DNA from: Diatrype stigma
Taxonomy: Eukaryota > Ascomycota > Sordariomycetes > Xylariales > Diatrypaceae
Reading direction: 5' to 3'
DNA length: 64,000 nucleotides
Assembly: GCA_022225965.2 (NCBI GenBank)
Contig: JAKJXP020000040.1
Coordinates: 186,001-250,000 of the forward strand
Shown here: positions 10,066 through 22,654 of the stretch, piece by piece
Layout of the letters: each line of letters starts with the position of its first letter
Position numbering within the stretch: position 1 is the first letter of the stretch
Program-made: the position numbers and the translations under genes
The notes under the pieces: generated by a model
Database searches by the model: none
The model's input: the letters and a program-made list of their open reading frames with translations, nothing else
What the model was told of the DNA's origin: nothing

Positions 10066-10760
10066 ATGGGCATTCTTAGCGACCTTTACAACACAATCGA
10101 ACTTGGCCATTTCGACTGGCCTTTCCGAAACAGGTAAAAGGATCCTCATTTTCTACTCCATTGGGGATGACGCATTCATCGTCTAATGCATATCATAGTC
10201 ATCCTACCCATCCATCAACGGTGCACTTCCCGGTAGCTTTCCTCACCACCGCCTACACCTGCGACACCGTGTACGGCGTGGCTGTCCGTTATGGATACCT
10301 GTCCAAGTACCTGGCCGACGTCTCGCGCTTCGGGTACTTCTCGCACGTCTTGGGCGCCATCACGGCGCTTCCTAGCATGACTTCAGGGGCTGCCGAGCTC
10401 TGGGAGCTGTACAAGACGGGAGGCATCAACCGGAAGGACAAGGAGCAGACGAACCCCAGGTCGCATCCGCAGGTTGTAGACTCTAGCGTCAAGCTGGGTG
10501 TCGCGCACGGCTTGCTCAATACTGTCGCCTTGTGCGTCAGCACCTACGCGATCTGGTCCAGAAGACTGGCCCCGGCTTTCATTCCTGGGAGAATGAACGT
10601 TGTGTTGGGCATGTTGACCCTGCCGGGCGTGGCGATCAGTGCAGCTCTGGGTGGCGAGTTAGTATATGGAAAGGGAGTCGGTGTGGCAAGAATGGGAACA
10701 GCCAAGGACGAGAAGATCCAAGGTTTTGAGGAGTATAAAGACGGCGGGAAGCGCGATTAG
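10066..10760 (+). CDS. DUF2231-type integral membrane protein
   Basis: Two exons: 10066-10133 and 10199-10760. The 65-nt intron has a GTAAAA donor, a CTAAT branch and an ATAG acceptor. The protein is 209 aa and starts MGILSDLYNTIELGHFDWPF. After the short first exon come HPSTVHFPVAF, typical of the start of the DUF2231 membrane domain, and about four hydrophobic segments (near residues 40-60, 72-95, 130-152 and 160-178). The polar loop GGINRKDKEQTNPRSH lies between segments 2 and 3, and the tail is basic. The conserved His before the first helix and the His in VKLGVAHG fit the suggested haem-binding character of this family, which is inference. Localisation is probably an internal membrane. 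Confidence 0.75.
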
Positions 10761-11710
10761 GTATTATGTAAGGAACTGAGGCTACCCAACACATCGTATC
10801 CTTACCATGATAAGATCGATCTGAGAGGGCATTACCTGGAAACACATTCATCTCATAGAAAGTGAGGAACAGAAAGCACTAATGACGAGCTATACTCATC
10901 CGCCAACACCACAAGTACGCATATCACGGCACAGACGTCGAAATCGGATGCCCAAAGCTTGCATGTATTAACAAATAATGAATGATAGTATATAACTGAG
11001 CTTTTTTTGGTTTGTAAGACAAACAGGAACAATGATTACCTCCATAGCACAAAACAGTGGTGACATTTAGCACTCTAGACGCCTCGACCTATAATCTCGC
11101 CGGTTTTCTTGCCGTGGTACCTTTTCAACCTGATACCGCTTCCCAACGCTAGCATCTAATCCCAGTAGAATGTCTATCCGTAATTGAGATCATGGCATCA
11201 TGTGATCATATAGGGGAAAGGTTGGGTGTTGGCGACGTGATTTTCTGTCGTTGAGAAGAGGTCATCCACCATCCGATCAACACAAGAAGACTTGAGTTAT
11301 AATTAGGAAAGGATGGTGGGTGTCTCAGTGTCTGGTTTCATATCGCAAAATCCATAACCATAATGTGTCCAAGGCGCCGAACAAGGCAGTAGCCTGCTGG
11401 GCGTAGGATGTCGTAGACGTATTATTCCGTAAATTCTCTGCTCAAGATGAGTGTTTCCTGCATGATGAGGATTGCCATATGTCGATCGGTCCATCCTAGG
11501 ACCTAGTTCAAAGCATCTCGTGTCATTAGGCCGTGGGAAGGGAGAAATTAGACAAAGAGACAGTGGGAGGAAACTCCAAAGCGGAATAGCAGAGCCTCGT
11601 AAATATACAGATTATCTCGTTCGTTTTGCTCGATTCATAGGTAGAGAAATATCGGGTCGGGAGTCGGGTCTGATCACAGTAGGCCATCAAGCTTCGAAGG
11701 GGCAGGGTGA
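10761..11710. other. Convergent spacer
   Basis: 950 bp between convergent genes. I see AT-rich 3' untranslated-like sequence and no supportable exon on either strand. Confidence 0.5.
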
Positions 11711-14518
11711 TCAATGGTAACCGCGACCTCCATATCGAGAACCTGGGGCCATGCGCCCGAAGCCACTACTAGCGCCGGGGCCTGGTCGGGTAGCGACGGC
11801 TGGGTTGGTGCATAGCATGCCGACGCGGGATCCGAACTTGGATCCTCGGAGAGACACCATATGCTTGCGGATGTGGGCAGCAACAATCTCCTTGTGTTGG
11901 GGGCTCGCGTGAGTCAGAACCCACTGGATCAAGTAGTTGCCGTATTGGTCGCTAGCGATATCTATGAGCGGGATGCGAGGGCGATCGACGCGGCCTTCGC
12001 AGACGCGATCAAGGTATCGGTTAAGGAACTCAGGTCCTCCAATCTTCAGGCACTTCTTAACTACCTTGGAGGCATACTGGTCCGTACTGTACTTAGCAGC
12101 GTATTTGATGACGTGATCAACGGCCCGGCTTCGATCAGCAGGGGCACCGTGCTCGCAGATGTGTTGGATGCACCAATTGCCAAATTGGCCATGAGCAACG
12201 ATGTCAATGTTCATGAGAACCTCCTCGATACAGGGACGCTAATGACAGATCAGTACATATTACCGCGGGTGTTGTCACTCGTGGAAGTAAATACCTTATC
12301 TGCCTCGAGGCAGTTCTCGAAGATGTTCTGCACGACAAGGCTACCAGTCTCTCCAAGGGCAACGTCATGCCAAATTCCACGAAGATCTTCGTTGACGCGT
12401 TGCATGATCTCGGGTGGAGACTCGGTCCATCGTAACTCAAAGAGTTTCTGCCATACATGACAGGCATAGCGATGCATGACGGTGTCGGGAATGTTGGTGA
12501 GAAGCTCCTTCACCATTGTATGCTTGAAGCGTTCAGGGACAGAGTCGAACGCCTTCTGCACAACGTGACATCCAAATGGATCTATAGAGAGCTTGAGAGT
12601 GTTGCCCTCGATTGCTAGAGCAATATTGACCACCTGCTCAGGCGTTCCATGCTCAAAGCATCTCTGGACGAGGAAATTTCCGAAGCGGTTAACCATCAAG
12701 GAGTAAGCTCGAGCAACGATGGCCTCGACAATTGCATACTTCTGGTCCGCCGTTCCAACCTTCAGCTTCTGCTGCAGGAAGATAGATGCTTGTTGATCAT
12801 TGTTGCAAACAATCTTGTCGACAATATAGCTCCAATCGCAGTTGACGGTACGATCCAGAAGTCGCCGATAGTTCAAAGGTTCCGTGGTTGGAAGGTACGT
12901 CTGGCCCTCTTCGGTAACAGACTGTGAGATACCAGCGATTAGTTTCTCACATTTCAGGAGTCTTTGAAGGTCTGGAGGACTCACCTCAGTCTTCCATGGC
13001 GCCCCGCCTGACGTTGACGTAAATTCACTGGCTAATGGAGACAGCGATGTTCCGATTGCTGATGGCTGGTAGCTGGAATAGGTTCCTGTACCACCCATGG
13101 ACCCATGTGATGGGCTCGTCATACTATGACCAGCATCAAAGTGACTGGGGCCGCCGTTGAGAGAAGTGCCGAATCCTGGGTTAGGGCCAGGACCAAGACC
13201 CTGGGACGCATAGCGAGTGTCAAATCTGCCGCCTCTTCGGCCGCCGGGCGGTCTGATGGTCAAGTCATAATCCGGAGTTAGGCGATCGCTGCGATAGTTG
13301 CCTGGATTTTGGGCATTGTATGGCACGTTGGACTCCATGTAGCCTTGACTGCTGGCTCGGGTAGGCCACGGCTGGTTCTGGGATAGCTCTGGGGTCGGAA
13401 GACTACCTTGCGGAAGGGGGCCCTGAGAGGGCTTGACACTTCCCCAAATATTGCGAGAACGATTGAAACTGTTGGCTGACAGTGCATCGCTGGTATCCGA
13501 ACGAGTATCATCGTAGGCCGGCCAGCCACCTCCGCTATCACGGGTTACTGAAGGTTGAATTCCGGCATTGAAAGAGTTGAGACCCGGAATTCGCATGGCG
13601 GTCGGACCTTTCTGGCTTCCAACTTGTACTTCGCCGTCGAGAGATGTGGGGAGAAGAGCAGGATGCATGGCCGGTCGGGTCTGCTCTCTCTGGACGAGCT
13701 CATGGCTCAAGTGTGTAATTTTGTTCTGGGCCTGTGCCAACTCTAGTTTGAGACGCAACAACTCATCACCATTGAGTTCATCGTTGTTCAGCTGTGCGCT
13801 GGCAGACCGAGTAGCTGGATCCATGCTGCCGAACGCTTCAGTGGCAGGAGTGATGGGCACAGAGTTACTTGAAGAACCGTAATCCAATGCATGGGGGTAC
13901 GTAGCCCCCTCCTCAGTCTTGATAGCCTCGCCTTGCTTATGAAGGGCCGCTTGCTGCTTGGAAAGCTTTGCGAGTAATGAATCGACGTGATTCGCTTCAG
14001 AGTTGGTGTGATGACCCGATGGCTCATGTTTAAGCTTCATCCTCTGCTTCGGTTAGAATTGCGGGTTTTAAATGGGATAAAAGAGTAGAAATACCTTAGG
14101 ATAGCTCTGATTGACCAAAGAAGAGGTCGAAAGGGCACTGGCCGACTTCTTCAGGGATGGAGGGCCATCGGAATCCTGCTATGGACTATCAGTTATGACT
14201 GCTTTCTCTTGTGTGGATGACATTGGGTGGAAGAAGAGTGGCGTATGTAGCAATGGAATAGAGATGTCAAATACACAGACAGTAGGATGGTCGTCAGGCC
14301 GACATCACCATGCCAGCCATGGGTTGTTTTGATATTGTCACATCAGATACACGGCAGATACTTACTAGTTGGAATCGGAGGAGAGACGTAAGGAGTTCAC
14401 TTACATTGGCCTGAGAGGAATCCTCCTTGCCAACCTTGATGTTCTCCTCCATCTGCGAGGGTCTTGCCCCTGGGGTACGACGTAGGCCGGGAGACCCAGT
14501 CGAGGCAGTGGCAGACAT
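11711..14518 (-). CDS. Pumilio (PUF) family RNA-binding protein
   Basis: Four exons: 14518-14405, 14175-14095, 14043-12295 and 12238-11711, with introns of 229, 51 and 56 nt, all phase 0. The joined protein is 823 aa. Residues 1-420 are Ser/Pro/Gly-rich and disordered. A helix rich in Leu and Gln near 75-90 (SLLAKLSKQQAALHKQ) may be a coiled coil. The PUM domain covers roughly 430-790 with repeats carrying the usual helix-2 signatures: NRFGNFLVQR, DPFGCHVVQK, HRYACHVWQK, GETGSLVVQN, GQFGNWCIQH, DQYASKVVKK and DQYGNYLIQW. The Asn/Ser/Cys...Gln triplets are RNA-base readers. The C-tail is Gly/Arg-rich. PUF proteins bind 3' UTR elements and repress or destabilise mRNAs in the cytoplasm. Several repeats depart from the classical code, so the target motif cannot be read off. 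Confidence 0.9.
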
Positions 14519-16528
14519 TTTCTGCTTGGGGCAATGTGTAGGTGACTGCAATTCCTTTTTTGTGGCCTTTTCTGATTTACTTGAACCCTTAATTCCTCAA
14601 AACAAAAACGAGAGATGGCAGAATATGCCTGGATAGCAAGCGAGTAGATAGGTTATGTGTGTGAAGAGAATGATGGATGACTTGACGAGAAGGTTGGGTG
14701 GATGTGACGGATGGAGAATGGTGAAGGTGTAGAGAAACGGAGATGACAAAGATCTGGTTTAGATGTTAGGATGGAAGGACCCAAGGACCCAAACGATGGA
14801 GATTGCCAGGGAGAGGGGGGAAGGATAGATAGCTCCTGCCCAGTACTTGATGTTCCCAAAAGATCGGGTTATGTATTTGCTGTTGCAATTAGAGTTATGG
14901 GCACCAGCATGGAAAGATGGCACTGGTTATCGTAGCTTCCTCAGTTCCCTCTTAGGTGGTAGGTACCTATAGGTACCTAGGTAGGTATTGTATAGATGCG
15001 AGTGCTGAAGGCAGATGCAGGTTGAAATTGTAGGTACCTCCTAGTGGAACCGCCTGAAGCAGGCTGTCACAACGAGAAATAGAGTACCTTAGGTAGTAGA
15101 TACCCGTCAGGCAGGTAAAGTGACAGGCAGGTTGGAAGGAAGATTGGCAGGCAAGTAACTGAATATAAGCTACGCGTATGCATGGATTGCGTGTGGGAAG
15201 TAGATTCTGGGGATATCAGGATGTAGGTCGCCTAGGTACCTGGATAGGTAGGTATCTTGCAGATATCGTCAATAAGGCTTACACTGTAGAATCCTTAGGC
15301 GGGGAAGAAGAGATGAAGAAATCCAGAAGATGAGAAGTCGCGATCTGGGGAGTTGGGTGATTAGGAGGTAGGTGGGTGTTGTAGGTACCTTGGTAGGTGT
15401 TGACTGAGTTGAGGAAGATAGCAAGCAGGATTGGAAGTGAATGCCGGAAGCTGACCTGATATACTTACTCGAAGTAAATACCTGCATACATGTAGGTATC
15501 AGTCTGCGTGTGCAATTGGTCCTGAACCAGAAACCTTGAAGGCAGGACTGCTTCCCTGGTACATACTAGGTAGGTACCTAGGTAGCAGCGTGGGCAGGTG
15601 TAGGAGCGTTGTTCCAATGTTGGTTAAGTCTTAAAGATTGCAGCTTCGGAGTTGGGATTGATGGCGTTGGCGTGCCGGGCAGCTGGGAGGTAGCTGGGTA
15701 GGTGGTCGGCTTGATTGCTTGCTCCACGCGGGTGCAGATAAAGGAAGTCGCGATTTCATTATATTAAAGAAATGGAATGGAAAGCCCCGTCTTTTGGGGG
15801 AACATCATAACCGTGACTGCATTTTTGGTTTCTGCAATATCGACAGGTCGACAATCGCTATCGTTCCGTTGTTGGCTCCGTTCCAAGATTGTCGACTGCA
15901 TTTGCCCTGCACCTCTATCTATACAACTCGACAACAGCACATCCAGGTCTTGTGTCACCAACCCCGAAAATTCAGCAAATACATTGCTTCTTCTATGCCG
16001 CATCCGGGCATCACCTGCCTAGGCAGGCATTTACTTATCATTCCTTCCGCCTTTCAGTCCCAACTTCTAGCATCCCCTCGTGGAATTGAGCTGATCACCT
16101 TCCTGACCCTTGGACATCACGATTTGGCAACACAGCCCCTAGATGTGTTTGAACAGCATAGCATACAGCCCTCAACTTACCTACTTGACCTGAATGCCTG
16201 GAGAACAGTAAACAAGCTCTCTGGGCTTGCTCGCTTGACCTGATGATAATAGTACTATACTCCGGTCGGAAGGCCTAGATTAGCGGATATTAGTAGCTAA
16301 CAGAGCTTTTTCGAAATGGCTTGCTGCCTCCTATTATACGGACAGGACATGCTGGCAGTCGAGGACGAACGAGTCCGGTGATCGGATGGTCGTCGAGTTT
16401 TCCAATAAGGGGTGTAAGAAACAGAGTGTGGATGCAATCATTGATTCTATCGAATCTATCGCGCTCTAGATCCGGCCCAACGCCATACTCATTGTACATA
16501 TCGGGTACAGACCACCATAATAACATCA
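14519..16528. other. Spacer with TAGG/CCTA palindromes
   Basis: Two kb without a supportable gene. The left part is the promoter and leader of the Pumilio gene. It is dense in GGTAGGTACCTAGG-type palindromic motifs (14954-14990, about 15030-15105, 15228-15255, 15364-15400, 15567-15585). Confidence 0.5.
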
Positions 16529-17016
16529 TCATTTTTTCGCTGTGTATTCCGTCGTTATCAGCATAGGACTCCCACAAGGAGCGGTTGCTATATTTACCTG
16601 CAGGGGGCCCCTTCTTCTTCTTCGGTGCGCTCTTCCCCCGTTGTTTTAATCTACCATAAGGTTAGTTGACCGTCCACCAACAGCCGCAGATCTCGGATGA
16701 CTTGCCCTGCTAGATGTTCTTGACGATCCATCTCCTCCGCGTCGATCAGCTCCAGATTGTAAGGCTTGAAGACCTTCGCAATTGTTTTGATATCAGGTCC
16801 TCTCGGGGGGTAGTATTTGGCCATCGAAGGGCCCTTTAACCGTTGGCGTAAGATCTTGTTACCCATTCGCACATTGTCCGGATTATAGGTGGTCGAGAAG
16901 ATTTGGCATTGCGCCTACGAAGTATTCTTGTTAGCCTCACTTGCAAAGACAGGCGTTGCAAGAGTGTATGCATCTACCTTCAGGAGGTCTAACACCCTCG
17001 CTCGTGGGACGGCCAT
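16529..17016 (-). CDS. RSM27: Mitochondrial small-subunit ribosomal protein mS33 (Rsm27)
   Basis: Four exons: 17016-16978, 16914-16706, 16650-16598 and 16539-16529, giving 103 aa. Introns: 16977-16915 (GTAGAT, branch GCTAAC, CGTAG), 16705-16651 (GCAAGT donor, branch CTAAC, GTAG; a GC-AG intron) and 16597-16540 (GTAAAT...CACAG). The protein begins MAVPRARVLDLLK, continues with IFSTTYNPDNVRMGNKILRQ and LKGPSMAKYY, and ends in the basic GKSAPKKKKGPPAAKK. These are the hallmarks of the mS33/S27 family, a small mitoribosomal protein near the head of the small subunit. Only the GC donor gives the family's spacing between the EH and GKxAPKKK motifs. The last coding exon is just 11 nt and supplies the final Lys-Lys-stop. 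The length matches the family (about 100-115 aa). Confidence 0.9.
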
Positions 17017-17592
17017 TTCGTATCGGTTGGGACGCTGCTGCGCGAGTCTCTTTCGACTACGTAAACCATCAGATCTTGTCGCAAGCAACTTGAACTGATT
17101 AGGTTGAAGTTCTACGAGGCTGAAAGTGGATCGCCACCAACCCACTGCGCCGCTGGTGTGCAGCTTCACTGAACAGCTCCATTGGTTGCAGTTGAACCTT
17201 CAGATGTGGCGCAGATCTGACCTAACCTCCAGTGCTACAGAGGTAGCAGCTTAGGTACAAAATATACATACATACATACATACATAGGTACTGTAGTTAG
17301 CGGCTACGGGTAGTAGGATATTCTTTAACCGGGGCCGGACTGTGGCATATCTCAGCATTGCAGGACATGGTCAAGGCTCCCGGCAGTCAGCAACTTCATC
17401 AGACCCAAATAAATTTCCAGGTACAGATTCATAACATGAAGCCTCCAAGGCCCCATTCGCCTTGAAATATACATAGACCACACCCGGGGCATTCCACCAA
17501 GACCAACTCGCCCAACTTCGATTTTTGCTCCTCATTGTTCCCTACCATCACGCTTTATTATTCTGCCCGCCCGAGCAGTTAATGTACCCGAC
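17017..17592. other. Divergent promoter mS33 / RNase III
   Basis: 576 bp shared upstream region. It contains a CATA microsatellite at 17263-17286 and pyrimidine-rich leader sequence before 17593. No further gene. Confidence 0.5.
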
Positions 17593-18946
17593 ATGTCGAA
17601 GCGGTCCTTTACAGACTTCTCTACCGGGGCTCAAAATGACATTTCACAAATCCTTAGCCATGCAGATGAGCTATTACGAGCAGCGCAAGCTTTGAAGAGG
17701 GACCTTGAAGCTTTACAAGCAAATTCCGAACCGGAACACGATGTGTACTCGGTTCTCAAGCGTCACAATCAAAGCATCAAATCAAGTACCCAAAGGCTAG
17801 GCCTGGGTCAGGACGAAGTAGTAAGTGTGCAATACTGTCAAATGGGGAGCCCCCCGCCCCGTTCCTCTTCTCCGGAACCCGGGACTAAGCTGTATGTAGA
17901 GCAATTCCTTGGTCCAAAGAGATATTCCGTCTCAAAAAACCAGGAGAGTCGAGAAGGGCCACGACGCTATACCCACCTTGCCAACAGCTCTGGCTATACC
18001 TCATCCTACTTCTCTTACACGGTGGACGCCTCAAGATATTCCGTCTCATGGGATGCCACCATTACCACCTGTCTTGGATCCCCTGTTAGAGCAGGCCGCA
18101 CTCACTCATTCTGGTATGGTAGCTAAGCCTACTGAGATGAGTTACGAGCGGCTTGAGTGGATTGGGGATGCATATCTGTATCTATTATCATCGGCATTCA
18201 TTTTTCAGACATTTCCGAACTTAGCCACGGGGCGATCCGCGCAGCTGCGCGAGAAGCTAGTCAAGAACGAGACTCTATCATCCTATACACTACAGTATCG
18301 TCTCAATGAGAGAACCAGATTTCCAGCTGAATTTGATCTACATGGCAGAGTTGGCGGCTCCCAAGCATCACAGAAGGCGAAGAAAAAGGTGCTAGGCGAT
18401 GTCTTTGAGGCTTATGTTGCAGCGGCCATCCTAGGCGATCCAGATGGGTTATCACGCGTCGTGACATGGTTGAAGGCTCTCTGGAGCACATCGATATCGA
18501 AGGAGATTCGAGACGAGCACAAGGCACACACAGCGAAAGTTATGCACGCTGCCGAGATTGGCAGCAGCAATGGCAACAGCAACACAACTAGCAATGCCGG
18601 AGTTATCGACCAAGACTTGAATCCCAAAGTCGTCTTGGCAAAGACTATTGTGAGCAAAGGTGTCAAGATTTCTTACGAGGATCTTGGCGAACCCAAGAAA
18701 GCCAAAGACTCCGGACTACCACTCTACACTGTTGGTGTGTTCCTGGATGGGTGGGGTGAAACTCACCTTCAACTGGGTCATGGAAGCGGCCTATCAAAGA
18801 AGCAGGCGGGTGCTAAGGCAGCGCAAAAGGCCTTGGAAAACAAAAGGCTGATCAACAAGTTCGAGGCTAAGAAGCTTGATTTCCAGGCTGCATTGGAGAA
18901 GCAAAATGGGCAAGAAGGGTCAACTGCAACACAGGTACCTACATAG
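17593..18946 (+). CDS. RNT1: Ribonuclease III (Rnt1-like) with dsRNA-binding domain
   Basis: Two exons: 17593-17820 and 17900-18946. The 79-nt intron has a GTAAGT donor and a TGTATGTAG acceptor, phase 0. The protein is 424 aa. N-terminal residues 12-45 form a helical, coiled-coil-like segment. The RNase III signature is ERLEWIGDAYL (159-169) and the second acidic motif GDVFEAYV has Asp243 and Glu246, so all four metal-binding acidic residues are present. A double-stranded RNA-binding domain follows at about 305-390 (ETHLQLGHGSGLSKKQAGAK, conserved KKxAxxxAA end). In yeast Rnt1 processes rRNA, snRNA and snoRNA precursors in the nucleus. The catalytic motifs argue against the inactive RNase-III-like mitoribosomal proteins. 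A 15-bp direct repeat lies inside exon 2. Confidence 0.9.
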
Positions 18947-19921
18947 AGCCTCTGGTATCCGAAGTGATCGATTGTCTTAGCTAGTCATATTTTAACTAGA
19001 CAATGCATAATCAGCACCCAGAAACAGAAAGCTCCAGATGCCTCTTGTAGGCCAGTACTATGTTGATGATCCCTACCGTTCCAGTATAGCTGTCTCGTGA
19101 GGATAAGGAAAGAAAGAAGAAAAAGAAAAGGGTTTACTGGATACTCCGCAAGGCCATTTCCACGATTCCAGCGGATCCCTCAGTTGCTTTCCTTCTTCGT
19201 CTTCTGGTTTCCCTCTTTTTCGTTTGCGATGTCAAGCCATGATGGTCATCATTAATGCATTACCAGAAGAGGGCTACCAATCAGAGCGCAACATCCCGAA
19301 GTAAACTTCACGTGCGATTTCTTACATACATGTAGTGTGATGTACATACAATACTTACGTACGTACTATGGGGTATGGGGTAATTAGGGGCTAATTCAGT
19401 ACCTGGCATGGGTACATGGGTAGTCGGCTACGGCCCCGGGGCACTCCTCTAAAGCGGTCTTAGGCCGCCTCAGCTATCAAGGTGGAGGCTTGCGACCTGG
19501 CTTGCACCGAGGCATAACTATCCATTTCTCGTGCACCCACCACCCACTTCTGCGATCAACATGTCACCAGCCGGGCGTCCAATCACTCTCATTTCAGCCT
19601 TACTCATATACAACCAACTTAGCCATACTTAAGCATAATCAATTTGACTTACTATACCTTGACCTTTCCTGGTCTGATGTGTGATGATTCCTCTGCCGTC
19701 CATGCCAATTCTTGGGTAGGGTTTGGGCCTCAATCGCGTTCACTCCTTCCTGGTTTATCTGCGCGATAAGCCCAGCTTCGAGACCCCTGTATTCCTTGGG
19801 ATTGTTCATCGGTAATAAGGCAGGGCGTATCTGAGCTCGGGTTCTCAGAGGGGGCGGGGAGCAAAGGGCAAACCGAAGACGAGAGACAAAGCAGAGGCAC
19901 TGCAGATGAGAAGAATTCAAG
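18947..19921. other. Spacer, no gene seen
   Basis: Probable 3' end of the RNase III gene, then the promoter of the acyl-CoA-binding protein. CATACA/GTACGT-rich stretch at about 19320-19380. Nothing else stands out. Confidence 0.5.
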
Positions 19922-21112
19922 ATGGCCGACTCTGTTGGTACGTTGGTCCCCTTTCATGTGGAATGCGATTCCCGTTTGAATCGATTCGTGATACCCAAAC
20001 GTCACCGCCACTACCGCCACCATCGGCCGAGGAAGGCGTCAGTCGAGCTAACTCAATCAACGTCCTAACACTGCATGACTGTTCCCCCCTCTTTGTTGTG
20101 TTCCTTTACCAGGTAGTCAGCTACCGCCCTGGGTTTGCATTATTGGGACTAAACTAATGGCTGATTCCCGCCCGCAGACCGCGTGTTCGTGCACGCGCTG
20201 AACACCGTCAAGAAGATCCCGAAGACCGGAGCGGCGCGACCACCGTCGGGCGATCGCCTACGACTCTATGGGCTCTACAAGCAAGCAATGGAAGGCGATG
20301 TCGATGGCGTCATGGAGCGGCCGGCCCCAGGACCCGGTATCGAGGCCAACGAGCTGCAGCGCGAGAAGGACAAGTGGGATGCATGGAATGCGCAGAGCGG
20401 GCTGTCGCGCACAGAGTCCAAGAGGAGGTACATCGAGGCGTTGATCGAGACCATGCACCGCTTCGCCACTACGCCGTGAGTTCGCATCCTGCCCCATTTT
20501 GCAGAAATTCGTTCAACTTGCTCTCCAGGGAGGCAATGCGCTTACAACGGGAACTACAGTGACGCACAAGAGCTTGTCGCCGAGCTTGAGTTCGTCTGGA
20601 ACCAGATCAAGAACAACAGCACCAGCAGTTCGACGTCCGAATCCTCGCCCCAAGCCCGACGCCAATTCCAGCAGCCCGCCAGTGGCACAGACGGGCCCAT
20701 GAAGGTTCTCAGCCCGATGAGCGAAGATGATGCAGCCGAGCAGGAATCCAGGGAACTTCAAGAAGAGGGAAAGGACGAAGAGGACGAATCCGGTGGTGAG
20801 TGTGTCAAGAAGGGAGACAAGTGGTCTAAGAAGGTCGAGCGCGCCCTAGTGAGGCTATCAGCCGAGATCGCAGCTCTTAGGGAACAGATCACAACGAGCC
20901 GTGAGTGGAAATCTCAGAGGCAGCGTACTATCAGGGCGCGTCTCAGTTGGTTCTTTTGGCTTGGCGTGAAGCACTTCACTCTAGATCTGTTCATCCTCGG
21001 CATCGTATTGCTGTGGATGCGAAGGCGGAAAGATCGGCGGTTGGAAGACCAGGTCCGGGCGATACTAAAACTAGGACGCGAGTATATCAGAAAGATTCTG
21101 CCATCGAGGTGA
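19922..21112 (+). CDS. ATG37: Acyl-CoA-binding tail-anchored protein, ACBD5/Atg37-like
   Basis: Three exons: 19922-19937 (16 nt), 20178-20475 and 20560-21112, giving 288 aa. Introns are 240 nt (GTACGT...CGCAG) and 84 nt (GTGAGT...TACAG). The first exon encodes only MADSV plus one base. The ACBP domain covers about 1-115: DRVFVHALNTVKKIP, the ligand-binding RLRLYGLYKQAMEGDV and DKWDAWN. An acidic disordered region (about 150-200) follows, then a helix (about 205-235), one hydrophobic segment near 245-265 (HFTLDLFILGIVLLWM) and a basic tail. This layout matches ACBD5/Atg37, a peroxisomal tail-anchored protein that binds acyl-CoA and acts in pexophagy and very-long-chain fatty-acid handling. Peroxisomal location is inferred from the family. 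Confidence 0.88.
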
Positions 21113-22654
21113 TACGAGTAGGGACTATGAAGGTTTCCCAGCCTCACTACCCCTACAGTATCGTCACAAAACAACAGCGGGATCAGCGGCGAAACTTTTC
21201 CGGATTTCCCAACTACCCTACGTCAAACTCCTCGCCCTTCGGCCGCAGATCCAGCGATTGCAGATCGCCCGTGGAAAGACGTATAATCCCCTAATATCAC
21301 GCCCACTTCGCTCCGCACGCTCAGCTTGTATGCCACGCCGACTAATCGACAACGATTTGGCTCACGTCCAGACATGCATAGGCGGGAAACATGGTCATGT
21401 TGCAGAGACGCTACTACAGAGAGGTCAAAAGGTGGCGGATCAGATCGTGCTACTATTGTCTAGGTTTTTACGAGGAGCAATAAGGCGCTATGGAATCTCG
21501 AATCGATTTGTGCGGGTACCGGAAAGGTCTGGAACGGCTATGCTTGGTATCTGTAGAATCAAGGATCAGGAGCTGTGGTGCTCCCTCTCCTTATGACTCT
21601 CACGCAGAACTCGAGCAAATCCATATCAGGGGGCATCGATCATACTACGCGGCCCTCGGGTTCATCTTGCCATCGTTCTGACATTATCCACCGCGTCAAT
21701 ATCTCACAAGAGGCCCTAGGTGGTTTCATTGAAGGGGGGTTCAGGAACGTCAAATCCCGAATCCCAATTGGCTTGCACAGAGGTGTCCGCGGCAAACATT
21801 GGTTACAATAAGCCAACGACACTGTTCGTGGTGATGCTGAAGTGGTCCGATATCCAGGCTTCGATTCCGGAGGTGTCTTATCGCCATTGCATAGGACTGG
21901 CACATGCGATCTATCGAAATGACATTCGTGGTCACTTCGATTTCGATATCACCAATCAGGAGCAACACCGGGGGTTGGGATCTTTCTGAAATGGCACGGC
22001 AATGCTCGCTCGATCCAGAAGATAATTAATTATTGCATTTCCATGTAAACACCCGTCCGAGTCTAATTAACGTCGGCATATTGAAACAGCTGTCAGTGAC
22101 ACGTAAACGTGGTATAATCCGTAGTCTGTTAATTTGTTTGATAACCTGCAGTCATGACCCAAACCTCGAACCCTTGAAAGGTGCATCAGTGGTTTCCTCG
22201 GTTACCCAATATCTAGAATTCGTACCTGCAGAAATCCTGCAAAATTGTCCAACAGCTGCTCTTTCGTACATAATTGGCCAATGCGGGGGTTTGGGAACGC
22301 TAAGTCGCTGGCCTGCAACGACATTTGCATTGGGCATTGGCACCCTGTGCAACATCATGTGCATGCAACACCACGCGATCCAACACTGCAGGGGAATCAT
22401 CATACCTCAATTGCATACAGTATCTCCCGACTTCATCATCAGTCACAAATACTGTGAAGTCTGCCCGTGGGACCCACCCGGTTTTCGTTTCATAACATCA
22501 AGTAACCACCACTTAGCAGCTAGCTATAAGGTCCAACTAAAGCTCGGTTGAGAAAGACGCCGCCAGCAGTCAGGAAGGGACCGATCTGAACAATAACCAA
22601 TCACATCGAAAGACACCCATCGCTCTGCTCTGCGAAGTTTACGTACGTGTCAAG
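21113..22654. other. Spacer with only chance frames
   Basis: 1.5 kb. Open frames up to 172 codons exist (for example 22033-22551) but have no motifs, no homology I recognise and near-neutral codon use. I regard the stretch as non-coding. Confidence 0.45.

Noticed and set aside
15719..16243. 174-codon plus-strand frame upstream of mS33
   Set aside because: Composition looks random and there is no recognisable domain.
16290..16597. C-terminal extension of mS33 by about 95 residues
   Set aside because: A good 58-nt intron removes it and gives the expected short basic tail.
22033..22551. 172-codon plus-strand frame in the spacer
   Set aside because: No motif, no GC-biased codon use like the neighbours, and no splice context.
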